Of a DNA stretch of 64,000 nucleotides, positions 50,236 through 57,549 are shown in pieces; position 1 is the stretch's first letter; each line of letters starts with the position of its first letter. Origin of the DNA: JARDZU01 sp963730285 (GTDB lineage: Bacteria; Actinomycetota; Acidimicrobiia; Spongiisociales; ZC4RG35). Where the stretch lies: positions 1 through 64,000 of the forward strand of contig CAVSQY010000005.1 of NCBI GenBank assembly GCA_963730285.1, given 5' to 3'. Both the position numbers and the translations under genes were made by a program. A model generated the notes under the pieces. It ran no database searches. It saw only the letters and a program-made list of their open reading frames with translations, and was not told the origin of the DNA.

Positions 50236-51321
50236 TCAGGTCCTCTCTCTCGCCAAACGCTCACCGAGGATTCCGGACGGGCGGAAGATGAGGACGAGGA
50301 CCAGGGCCGAGTAGGCGACGACGTCCTTGAGTTGGGAGAAGGCCGGGATGTTGTATCCAGCGAGCACCAGGCTGGGCCCGACGGATTCGAAGATCCCGAG
50401 ACTGACTCCGCCCAACATGGCTCCGACGATGTTGCCGATTCCTCCGAGGACCGCGGCTGTGAACGCTTTGACGCCGGGGAGGAACCCGGAGAAGAAGTTG
50501 ATGCTGGGGAATACCAGCCCCCACAGGCCCCCGGCCACGCCGGCCATGGCACCACCGACACCGAACACGGTGACGATGGTTCGGTCGACATTGATACCCA
50601 TCAGGGCCGCGGTCTCGGGATCCTCAGAGACCGCGCGCATCGCCCGCCCTGTGCGGGTCTTCTCCACGAAGAAATAGAGCCCAGCCATCATGACCAAGGC
50701 GGCGAGGATCACCACCACCTGAGATCGGAGGATGACGAAGCCACCGATGTCGAAGGTCCCACGCAATGGCTCCATCCGGGGAAATGACTTGGTGCTGGGC
50801 CCCACGAGACCCCGCACGATGTATTGCAGTGTGAACGACGCTCCGATCGAAGTGATCAGCGGGATGAGGCGCGGTGCGCCGCGCAGGGGGCGATAGGCGA
50901 CCCGCTCCACGACGACTGCCACGGTCATCGAGGTGAGCATCGAGGAGACGAGGACGATGAGCAGTGAGATCGCAGGGCTGTTCACCCATAGCGATGTTGT
51001 GGACAACCCGTTGGCGACATAGAAGGCAACCATGGCTCCGGTCATGAAGACCTCGCCATGAGCGAAGTTGATAAATCGCAACACCCCATAGACCATCGTG
51101 TAGCCCAATGCGATCAATGCGTAGACCGAGCCTGTGGAGATTCCGAAGACGAAGAGATCTCTCCACTGGGAGCCGGTGAGGCGCCCTGACGAAATGCTCT
51201 GATAGGAGCCGTAGAGGATGACGGCGACTGCCAGGCCACGCAAGAACCAGAGAAAGACGCTGACCGGCGTGACACGCGAGGCGCGTTTGGTAGGACGGGC
51301 AGCGACAGGGGTCTGTGTCAT
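50236..51321 (-). CDS. livH: Branched-chain amino acid ABC transporter permease LivH
   Basis: A 361-residue permease with the LivH blocks ALGYTMVYGVLRFINFAHGE, VVVERVAYRPLRGAPRLIPL, SVSEDPETAALMGINVDRTI-like text (here MRAVSEDPETAALMGINVDR), and AVLGGIGNIVGAMLGGVSLG. Slightly longer than the usual 290-310 residues because of an N-terminal helix region (about 15-45). It forms the channel with LivM. A hairpin separates it from livK. Confidence 0.92.
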   Translation of the reverse strand: MTQTPVAARPTKRASRVTPVSVFLWFLRGLAVAVILYGSYQSISSGRLTGSQWRDLFVFGISTGSVYALIALGYTMVYGVLRFINFAHGEVFMTGAMVAFYVANGLSTTSLWVNSPAISLLIVLVSSMLTSMTVAVVVERVAYRPLRGAPRLIPLITSIGASFTLQYIVRGLVGPSTKSFPRMEPLRGTFDIGGFVILRSQVVVILAALVMMAGLYFFVEKTRTGRAMRAVSEDPETAALMGINVDRTIVTVFGVGGAMAGVAGGLWGLVFPSINFFSGFLPGVKAFTAAVLGGIGNIVGAMLGGVSLGIFESVGPSLVLAGYNIPAFSQLKDVVAYSALVLVLIFRPSGILGERLARERT

Positions 51322-51344
51322 CGGTCCGGCAGCCTACCGATATA

Positions 51345-51383
51345 GATATGCCCCGTGCCACTGAAAGTGGCACGGGGCATATC
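51345..51383 (-). terminator. Strong hairpin between livK and livH
   Basis: ATATGCCCCGTGCCACT and AGTGGCACGGGGCATAT pair perfectly over 17 bp (18 with the flanking G-C) around a GAA loop, in the gap between livK (upstream on the minus strand) and livH. The tail on the minus strand is TATATC. Like the hairpin after the BMP gene, it would leave the binding-protein message in excess. Confidence 0.85.
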
Positions 51384-51397
51384 GGATGGTTACTGGA

Positions 51398-52732
51398 TCA
51401 GAGACCCAGGTCTGCTCTTACGTATGTTTTCAGGACGTTTTCGCGGACAGCCGAGATGTCTGCAGTCGCATCCGTGTTTTGCACGATGTCGATCGCCGGT
51501 GACGCGCAGTCGCCGAAATCATCACACTTCAACGTGCCGGTGAGGCCGTCGTATGTGATCGAGTGCAACTCGTCGCGTAGTGCCTGTAGGTCGATCACCA
51601 AGGTGTCGCCCTGCATCTGACCGATGTTCTCGATGGCGGTGAACACCATCATCGCCGCGTCGTACGCATGTGCGTGGAACGCCTGGATCGGGGGCTCGCC
51701 ATAGGCCGCCTCGTACTCCGCCACGAAGTCGGTGTACGCAGGTGTCTGTGGCGTGCTCGGTCCGGAGAAGTACATCCCCTTCGACTGCGGCAACACCACG
51801 AAGGTGTCGGACAGCAGTCCATCGGCGCCCATCAGCACGGTGTCCTCCAACCCGGAGACCTCCTGAGCCTGCTCGGCGATGAAGTCCGCCGCCGGCTGGA
51901 AGATCGGGAAGAAGATCAACTCTGCCCCTGCGGCCGCGGCCTCGGTGAGGACGGGACGCATGTCCGTCTGATCGGGGGTGACCGCCGTGCTCAGCGCGAT
52001 GGTCCCGCCGAGGCCCTTGAAGAAGCCTTCGAAAGCAGCCGTCAGACCCTGGGTATAGGGGTCACCATCGTTGATGGTGGCCACCTGGGTGAGCCCAAGC
52101 TCGTCGTACACGAAGGTGGCAGCTGCCGCACCCTGGATGGCATCGTTGTGTGCCGTCCGGAAGTAGCCCTCGTGATACTCGGAGTTGGCGTTGCCCTTGA
52201 GGTCCGAGGTCAGGACGGGCGAGGTGTTCGATCCTGAGATCAGGACCCTTCCCGCCTCGCTGATGATCTTGGAGGCCGGCACTCCGGCTCCAGAACAGCT
52301 GGTTCCCACCACAGCAACCACGTCGGGGTCGGCGATGATCCGGGTTGCACCCGTCTGCCCGCCTTCCGAGTTGCAGCCATCGTCTTCGTTGAAAGCGAGC
52401 TCGATCGGATGACCGTCGATCTCACCCTTGTCGGCGATGGCCAGCTCCACAGCACGGACCTGGTCGGTTCCGAGGCTGGCGGTGTCACCGCTGATGGACT
52501 GCAAGGATGCGATCTTGATCGGATCGCCGGCGGCGACCTCGATTACACCCAAGTCGCCTGCCTGCATGGCCTCTGTGGTGGTGGTTTCCTCCATCATGGC
52601 CGTGGTAGTGGTCTCACCACTACTTGCCGCAGTCGTGGTCGTGTCGCCACTGCCTCCGCCGCCACATGCGGCGACGATCATGGCGAAAACGGCCAAAACC
52701 GCGAGAAGCTTCAAGCTTCTCATCGTTTTCAT
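51398..52732 (-). CDS. livK: Branched-chain amino acid-type solute-binding lipoprotein LivK
   Basis: A 444-residue periplasmic-binding-type lipoprotein. The lipobox Cys is about residue 23 (MIVAACGGGGSGD), then a TTTT-rich linker (about 31-53), then the Peripla_BP_6 fold from ISLQSISGDTASLGTDQVRA-like text (here IASLQSISGDTASLGTDQ), with GTSCSGAGVPASKIISEAGR and a serine/threonine binding segment ISGSNTSPVLTS. The start ATG 52732 is preceded by GGAGGAAGG about 8 bases upstream; a longer upstream frame is not used. First gene of the operon. Confidence 0.93.
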   Translation of the reverse strand: MKTMRSLKLLAVLAVFAMIVAACGGGGSGDTTTTAASSGETTTTAMMEETTTTEAMQAGDLGVIEVAAGDPIKIASLQSISGDTASLGTDQVRAVELAIADKGEIDGHPIELAFNEDDGCNSEGGQTGATRIIADPDVVAVVGTSCSGAGVPASKIISEAGRVLISGSNTSPVLTSDLKGNANSEYHEGYFRTAHNDAIQGAAAATFVYDELGLTQVATINDGDPYTQGLTAAFEGFFKGLGGTIALSTAVTPDQTDMRPVLTEAAAAGAELIFFPIFQPAADFIAEQAQEVSGLEDTVLMGADGLLSDTFVVLPQSKGMYFSGPSTPQTPAYTDFVAEYEAAYGEPPIQAFHAHAYDAAMMVFTAIENIGQMQGDTLVIDLQALRDELHSITYDGLTGTLKCDDFGDCASPAIDIVQNTDATADISAVRENVLKTYVRADLGL

Positions 52733-52847
52733 ATGATTCCTTCCTCCATTTGTTAGGAGACATGACCGAAGGCCATGCCAATGCTGGACTTTAGACTCGA
52801 TTTCGTTTTCAGTCACCTAGAACGGTGTTCTTGGGCCGTCTTGCGCG

Positions 52848-52853
52848 TACCGT
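52848..52853 (+). promoter_or_regulatory. Putative -10 hexamer (TACCGT) for the propeller-like gene
   Basis: TACCGT lies 6 bases before the GTG of the gene at 52860 in the 128-base divergent gap with livK. No Shine-Dalgarno is present. Confidence 0.4.
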
Positions 52854-52859
52854 GGAGTC

Positions 52860-53951
52860 GTGGTTTCACCGCCGAATGTCATCGAGGATGCCCGGGAATC
52901 CGGGCCGGCCAGGAGTGAGGGCCCCAGGCTGGGTTGGCTCCTCGCCGGTGCCGTCATCGGGGCCGGACTGACGGTGCTCGCCCTAGGGGTGAACACCAGC
53001 GGGCCGCCCACGGAGACCACCGTCGAGGGTCTGAGCGCCCGGCCCCTGGGCGAGGGAATCAGCGATCAGATCGCAGGGTTCCCCGACGGCCTGGTGGCCG
53101 TCCGGCGCAGTAATGGCCAGACCCTGGATCTGGTGACATGGCCGGTGGCGGGGGAGTCCTATGTGAGAAACATCCCGATCGGGTCGTCCTCCCCTCCCCA
53201 GCTGGTGGCTTTCGACTCGGCCGGTCGCCGTCTGGCCACCATCATCCCCATGGAGGGCGAAGGCCCCGGTGTCCTCTATGCGGGCATCCCCGACCTGGCG
53301 CGGGTCATTGCCCCTTCGGTCACGGGTTTCGCCTGGCACGCCACGGAACCTGGGACCATTGCCTACACCACGGTTTCGGACGATGAGCTGTCTCTTTGGG
53401 TTGACAGCGGGACGCTGGCCCATCCCACTCTCCTGACCAGGGCAATCGGAATCGCCGGTGGCGTGGCCGCTTGGGGAGACTGGGGGTTCGTGATCGATGA
53501 TCGATCGGGGAACACGGTCATGGTGCTCGATACGTTGGGAGAGATCGTGGGTTCATACCCGGGGCGGTTGCTCGGCGTTGGCCCTTCTGGCGTCCTTGCG
53601 ATCGACGATGAGCAGCTTCGTCTCATCGATCCCGCCGCCGAGTCGACTCGAGAACTGGCTGTCGACGAGCAATTCTCCGTTGCCGGGTTCTCACCCGATG
53701 GCCGGGTGATATCCCTGCTCACACAGACGGGCATGTCGGTGCTCTCGGCGATCGACGGCACGACCGTGGCCACTTTTGAAGGTCGCCCCGGTTTTCCTCA
53801 CGTCACGTGGACGTCTAATGGCAGGTACGTGGTGTTCCCTGGGACGAGGGGACTATTCGTGGCCGAGCCCAACACCGAGAAGATCTCCGAACTTTTGAGC
53901 ACGGATGTCTTCATCTCGGTCGGGGTTCTACCGTTGAGTGAGGGTGGCTGA
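52860..53951 (+). CDS. Membrane-anchored beta-propeller-like protein, function unknown
   Basis: A 363-residue protein with one N-terminal membrane helix GWLLAGAVIGAGLTVLALGV (about 25-45) and then about 300 residues of repeated beta strands: LVAFDSAGRRLATIIPMEGE, VTGFAWHATEPGTIAYTTVS, FSVAGFSPDGRVISLLTQTG and HVTWTSNGRYVVFPGTRG. The spacing suggests a WD40/TolB-like six-bladed propeller facing outside. No catalytic motif is seen. The gene opens a plus-strand run into the MBL-fold and AlaX genes, divergent from the liv operon. I do not recognise a family. Confidence 0.65.
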   Translation: MVSPPNVIEDARESGPARSEGPRLGWLLAGAVIGAGLTVLALGVNTSGPPTETTVEGLSARPLGEGISDQIAGFPDGLVAVRRSNGQTLDLVTWPVAGESYVRNIPIGSSSPPQLVAFDSAGRRLATIIPMEGEGPGVLYAGIPDLARVIAPSVTGFAWHATEPGTIAYTTVSDDELSLWVDSGTLAHPTLLTRAIGIAGGVAAWGDWGFVIDDRSGNTVMVLDTLGEIVGSYPGRLLGVGPSGVLAIDDEQLRLIDPAAESTRELAVDEQFSVAGFSPDGRVISLLTQTGMSVLSAIDGTTVATFEGRPGFPHVTWTSNGRYVVFPGTRGLFVAEPNTEKISELLSTDVFISVGVLPLSEGG

Positions 53952-53956
53952 GGGCC

Positions 53957-54514
53957 GTGGCGAAATTCCTTCTCCTCACCGCCGGCTACGGCGGCGATCG
54001 GGTCGCCTCCACGGTCTCCTTGGTTGAGTCGGGCTCTCAGCTGATAGTCATCGATCCCGGCATGGTGTCCTCGACCAACGCGATCCTCGAGCCGATCCGA
54101 GCCCGTGGGTTCGGTGCTGATGACATCACGGACGTCGTGATCTCCCACCACCATCCCGATCACACCATGAACATCGCCCTCTTCCCCGTGGCGCGGGTCC
54201 ATGATCACTGGGCCATATACAAAGACGACAACTGGACCTCCAGACACGCCGAGGGTTATGAGGTGGCGCCTGACGTGACGCTCTGGGAGACGCCGGGTCA
54301 CACCGCGCAGGACATCACCACACTTGTCAAGGATGGCTCAGACTTGATCGCCTTCACCCATCTCTGGGTCTATGAGACGGCGCCATACGAGGACCGTCTC
54401 GCCACCGATCCCGCCGGGCTGCACGAAGGCAGGGAACGCGTCCTCGAGGTGGCCACGCTGATCGTCCCTGGTCACGGGGAGCCCTTCGTCCCGGGCCCCG
54501 ACACTTCGAGGTAG
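53957..54514 (+). CDS. MBL-fold metallo-hydrolase (MBLAC1-like)
   Basis: A 185-residue metallo-beta-lactamase-fold protein. The zinc motif is VVISHHHPDHTMN (HxHxDH), followed by ETPGHTAQD with the next His, and VPGHGEPFVP with a late His. The position where many members have a bridging Asp reads FTHLW. The length and ISHHHPDHTMNIALFP pattern resemble MBLAC1-type hydrolases rather than lactamases. It is cytoplasmic with no signal peptide. The GTG follows the propeller gene by 5 bases. Confidence 0.82.
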   Translation: MAKFLLLTAGYGGDRVASTVSLVESGSQLIVIDPGMVSSTNAILEPIRARGFGADDITDVVISHHHPDHTMNIALFPVARVHDHWAIYKDDNWTSRHAEGYEVAPDVTLWETPGHTAQDITTLVKDGSDLIAFTHLWVYETAPYEDRLATDPAGLHEGRERVLEVATLIVPGHGEPFVPGPDTSR

Positions 54515-54517
54515 GTT
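54512..54517 (+). promoter_or_regulatory. Putative -10 hexamer (TAGGTT) for the AlaX-type gene
   Basis: TAGGTT overlaps the stop of the MBL gene and lies 6 bases before the ATG of the AlaX-type gene. There is no Shine-Dalgarno. Confidence 0.4.
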
Positions 54518-54523
54518 CGGGTC

Positions 54524-55252
54524 ATGGCAGGCAACGGTCCGATCGAAGAGATACCGGCGCACGACGCATATGTGGCCGAGGCGGAGGGCTCCGTCCTCGA
54601 AAGCTCCGAAGGTGGCCTCCTTCTCGATCGAACAGTCTTCTATGCCCGGGGCGGCGGCCAGCCCGGCGATATCGGGGTGATCAAATGGGACGGCGGCGAG
54701 GTTGAGGTTGTCGACACGGTGAGGAAGGGGGGAAAGCCGCTGCACATCGTCGTCGAGGGATCGGTGTTGCCGGAACCCGGAACGCCCGTGATCGGTCAGA
54801 TCGACTGGGATCGACGTTACCGGACCATGAAGACACACACCGCTCTGCACGCCTTGTCCGGCGTCGTCTTCAGGGACTTCGGAGCCAAGGTCACCGGCGG
54901 GAACATGGAGCCCGGGGCGGCCAGGATGGATTTCGAGCTCGACGGCATCTCGGTGGAGTTCGGCCAGGACGTGGAGCGTCGGCTCAATGAGGAGCTGGTC
55001 AAGGGCTATCCCACTGAGGTGGTGTTCATGGCCCGTGAGGAGGCGCTCAAGGATCCGGACCTCATTCGCACCAAGGTCAACCTCATCCCAGATTGGGTCG
55101 AGGAGATAAGGGTGATCGACATCGTCGGTCTCGACCGTCAGGCCGATGGTGGTACCCATGTCGCCTCCACACTCGAGGTCGGTCGGGTGAAGGTGGTCAA
55201 GACCGAGTCGAAGGGCAAGGCCAACAAACGGATGCGCATCGAGCTGAGCTGA
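54524..55252 (+). CDS. alaX: Alanyl-tRNA editing protein AlaX-like
   Basis: A 242-residue AlaX of type II size. The N-terminal AlaRS-like segment LLLDRTVFYARGGGQPGDIG is followed by the editing site TMKTHTALHALSGVVFRDFG (HxxxH, about 105-109) and a late zinc-ligand region GLDRQADGGTHVASTLEVGR. It hydrolyses Ser- or Gly-tRNA(Ala) in trans. The usual C-x3-H near the C-terminus reads D-GGTH, with Cys absent, so zinc binding may use other ligands. Confidence 0.85.
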   Translation: MAGNGPIEEIPAHDAYVAEAEGSVLESSEGGLLLDRTVFYARGGGQPGDIGVIKWDGGEVEVVDTVRKGGKPLHIVVEGSVLPEPGTPVIGQIDWDRRYRTMKTHTALHALSGVVFRDFGAKVTGGNMEPGAARMDFELDGISVEFGQDVERRLNEELVKGYPTEVVFMAREEALKDPDLIRTKVNLIPDWVEEIRVIDIVGLDRQADGGTHVASTLEVGRVKVVKTESKGKANKRMRIELS

Positions 55253-55306
55253 GAGCCGGGCCCAAAAGCCGGTGAAAGCAACGGTGACGAGCTACCAAGT
55301 AGCCCA

Positions 55307-56275
55307 ATGCTCGACTTCATCCTCGGCCTTTTCCTCGCCGGCCTGCTCGTCCGGGGCTGGCTGCGCGGGTTTGTCCGCGAGGCTCTGGACCTGGTCGGGT
55401 TGGTGGCCGGTCTCTTCATCGCCTTCAAGCTGAGCGTGCCTTTGGGCGAGTTCCTCACCGATCGTTTCGGCGTCGGCCCTGAAGTGGCCACAATCGGCGC
55501 CGGGATCGTCCTGTTCCTCCTCTTTGGCATTGCGACCTCGATCGCCGCCCACTATCTGACTCGGGTCATGACCTTGCCGGGCCTCAACCTGATCAATCGA
55601 TTTGGAGGGGCCGTTGTGGCGACCTGCTGGGGTGTCGCCGTCTTGGTGGTGGTCTTGAACGTTGCCCGGGTCTCGCCACTGCCCGAATCGTGGACAGGTC
55701 AGATCGATGACTCTTCGGTTGCGCAGGCGCTGGTCGGCCCCGACGCCTTGCCCCAAAGCCTCCTGTCGAGTTTTGCCAGTGAGAACGTGCTCGGTCACCT
55801 GACAGCCATCCAGGACCTATTCGGCCGAGGGAGGGTGGTGCCCGAGGATGACGAGGTCGTCGACATCCCGGCGGCTGCCCCTGACGAGGTGAGACAGGTC
55901 CGAGACGACGCCGATGAGGTTCTGGGGTGGATCAACGGGTATCGGGCCGGTCAGGGTCTCGGGGCCTTTGGTTCCAGTGAGGCTCTCCGGTTGATCGCAG
56001 AGCAACGCGGGGTCGACATGTACGTCACTGGGCGGATCTCGCGTGACACCCCGCAAGGCCTCGGCGTGGCCGCTGACCTCTCCGAGGCCGGTATTCGCTT
56101 GGCCGAGGCAGGAGAGAACCTCGCCCTGGCGAGCAGTGCTCGTGCGGGCTTCGACGCGATCCTCGACTCGATCACCGGAAAGCAGCAGCTCGAAATTCCC
56201 GATTACGACCGAGTCGGCATCGCAGTGGTCGACGGCCCCACCGGACGGCTTCTCGTCATGGTCCTCGGAGGTTGA
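55307..56275 (+). CDS. CvpA-family membrane protein fused to a degenerate CAP/SCP domain
   Basis: A 322-residue fusion. The first 150 residues are a CvpA/colicin V production-type membrane domain with four helices (GLFLAGLLVRGWLRGFVREA; VGLVAGLFIAFKLS; IGAGIVLFLLFGIATSIAAH; CWGVAVLVVVLNVARVS). A linker follows, then a CAP/SCP-like domain (about 200-322) with VLGWINGYRAGQGLGAFGSS, EALRLIAEQRGVDMYVTG and EAGENLALAS. The conserved CAP histidines are missing: ISRDTPQG replaces FSHxxPxG, and no GHR follows the GEN segment. The role is unknown. Confidence 0.75.
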   Translation: MLDFILGLFLAGLLVRGWLRGFVREALDLVGLVAGLFIAFKLSVPLGEFLTDRFGVGPEVATIGAGIVLFLLFGIATSIAAHYLTRVMTLPGLNLINRFGGAVVATCWGVAVLVVVLNVARVSPLPESWTGQIDDSSVAQALVGPDALPQSLLSSFASENVLGHLTAIQDLFGRGRVVPEDDEVVDIPAAAPDEVRQVRDDADEVLGWINGYRAGQGLGAFGSSEALRLIAEQRGVDMYVTGRISRDTPQGLGVAADLSEAGIRLAEAGENLALASSARAGFDAILDSITGKQQLEIPDYDRVGIAVVDGPTGRLLVMVLGG

Positions 56276-56278
56276 TGG

Positions 56279-57157
56279 TCAGGCGGCGACCCGTTGGGGT
56301 CGTCGGGCGCTGGCCACAGCGACGAATCCCACCCCTCCGAGGACGAGAACGGCCCCGGTCAGCTGGATGGCCGAAGGTCTCTCGCCGAAGATCAGGGCTC
56401 CCCAGATCATCGTGAGCATGGGTTGGAGCAGGATGATCGTTGCGGTCTCCACCGCAGGGAGACGGGGGAGGGCATGGCCGATCAGCAGCCATCCACACAC
56501 TTGAGCGCCGAGTGCCAGACCCAGGAGCCATCCGTGCGCCGGCCAGGTCGGCGCCAGATTCATGTCGCCGGTGATCAGGCCGAGGATCGCAGCGGACACT
56601 GCCAACCCGATCGTCGCCTCCAAAAGCGGGCCTGCCGGCGGCGCCTGGGCCTCGTTGGAAGATCGGAACAGCAACAGGAAGCTGGAGTAGAAGACCGCGG
56701 CGAGCAGAGCCAGGAGAGTGCCCAGAAGCGGATTGTCGCCAAAGGCGTCACCTCGACCCAGGCCAGTCACCATGGCCACTCCTATCATCACCACCGGGAC
56801 GGCGATCATCACCCTGCGGCTCGGCTTCTCGCCGAGTAGGACCCAGGCGGCAATCGCTACCAAGACCACCTGGGAGTTTGCGATCAGGGTGGCCAGGCCG
56901 GCCCCGATGTGATGGATGGCGATATGCCATAGGACGACGTCGACGCCGAGCACGAGGCCGGCGATCAACGCCGTCTTCCGCTTCGCCCAGGGACGACTAT
57001 CTCGACCCCGCCTCACCCACCAGATCACAAAGAGCACGGGAAGGGCGTAGACGGCACGAAAGAAGGCGCCTGTGACGGGGCTCACCTCGGAGAGGGCGAA
57101 GAAGATTGCGGAGAACGAGATGAAGATCGCCCCGCCGATGGCGGCGAGGAGAGTCAC
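56279..57157 (-). CDS. EamA/DMT-family transporter
   Basis: A 292-residue protein with ten hydrophobic segments in two EamA repeats: AIFFALSEVSPVTGAFFRAV and GAGLATLIANSQVVLVAIAA in the first half, and LLLQPMLTMIWGALIFGERP in the second. Family members export amino acids, nucleobases or drugs; the substrate is not readable. It is the last gene of a minus-strand run and overlaps the upstream 131-residue gene by 4 bases. Confidence 0.87.
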   Translation of the reverse strand: MTLLAAIGGAIFISFSAIFFALSEVSPVTGAFFRAVYALPVLFVIWWVRRGRDSRPWAKRKTALIAGLVLGVDVVLWHIAIHHIGAGLATLIANSQVVLVAIAAWVLLGEKPSRRVMIAVPVVMIGVAMVTGLGRGDAFGDNPLLGTLLALLAAVFYSSFLLLFRSSNEAQAPPAGPLLEATIGLAVSAAILGLITGDMNLAPTWPAHGWLLGLALGAQVCGWLLIGHALPRLPAVETATIILLQPMLTMIWGALIFGERPSAIQLTGAVLVLGGVGFVAVASARRPQRVAA

Positions 57158-57549
57158 GGAATCGGGATCAGATCGGGTTCGACCCAGGTCCGTTTTGCCG
57201 CTTCGCTGTCGAGATCGGACCAGTGACGGTTAGGGAGTGTCGGGTCGTCGAGGTCCGGGTAGATCTCGATCATCTCATCGAGGTCGGCGGCCTCCGGATG
57301 CTCACGACGAAGATGGTCGAGCAGCTGGATCCAGAAGACGGTGACCGTGTGGTGGTACTTGGACGGATTCCCGTTCAACTCGGTGACATGGCGGATGGTG
57401 TTCGTCACCACTCGTTCCGCCTCGCCGACGTCGGAGGCTTCGTCGATCACGGCCCAGGCGAACCTGAGATGGCTGTGATGGCCGAAGTAGTCCTCATCGG
57501 CGCTTTGGTGGATGAGCCTCAGCCCGTCAGCGAGATCGAGCCCTCCCAT
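57154..57549 (-). CDS. Small conserved protein of unknown function (131 residues)
   Basis: A 131-residue soluble protein with GHHSHLRFAWAVIDEASDVG, VVTNTIRHVTELNGNPSKYH and HTVTVFWIQLLDHLRREHPE. The His-rich HLRFAW and KYHHT segments recur in small actinobacterial proteins of unknown function. ATG 57549 is used because it overlaps the WS/DGAT stop (ATGA); the longer upstream frame is a shadow. The three genes WS/DGAT, this one and the DMT permease are coupled. Confidence 0.65.
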   Translation of the reverse strand: MGGLDLADGLRLIHQSADEDYFGHHSHLRFAWAVIDEASDVGEAERVVTNTIRHVTELNGNPSKYHHTVTVFWIQLLDHLRREHPEAADLDEMIEIYPDLDDPTLPNRHWSDLDSEAAKRTWVEPDLIPIP

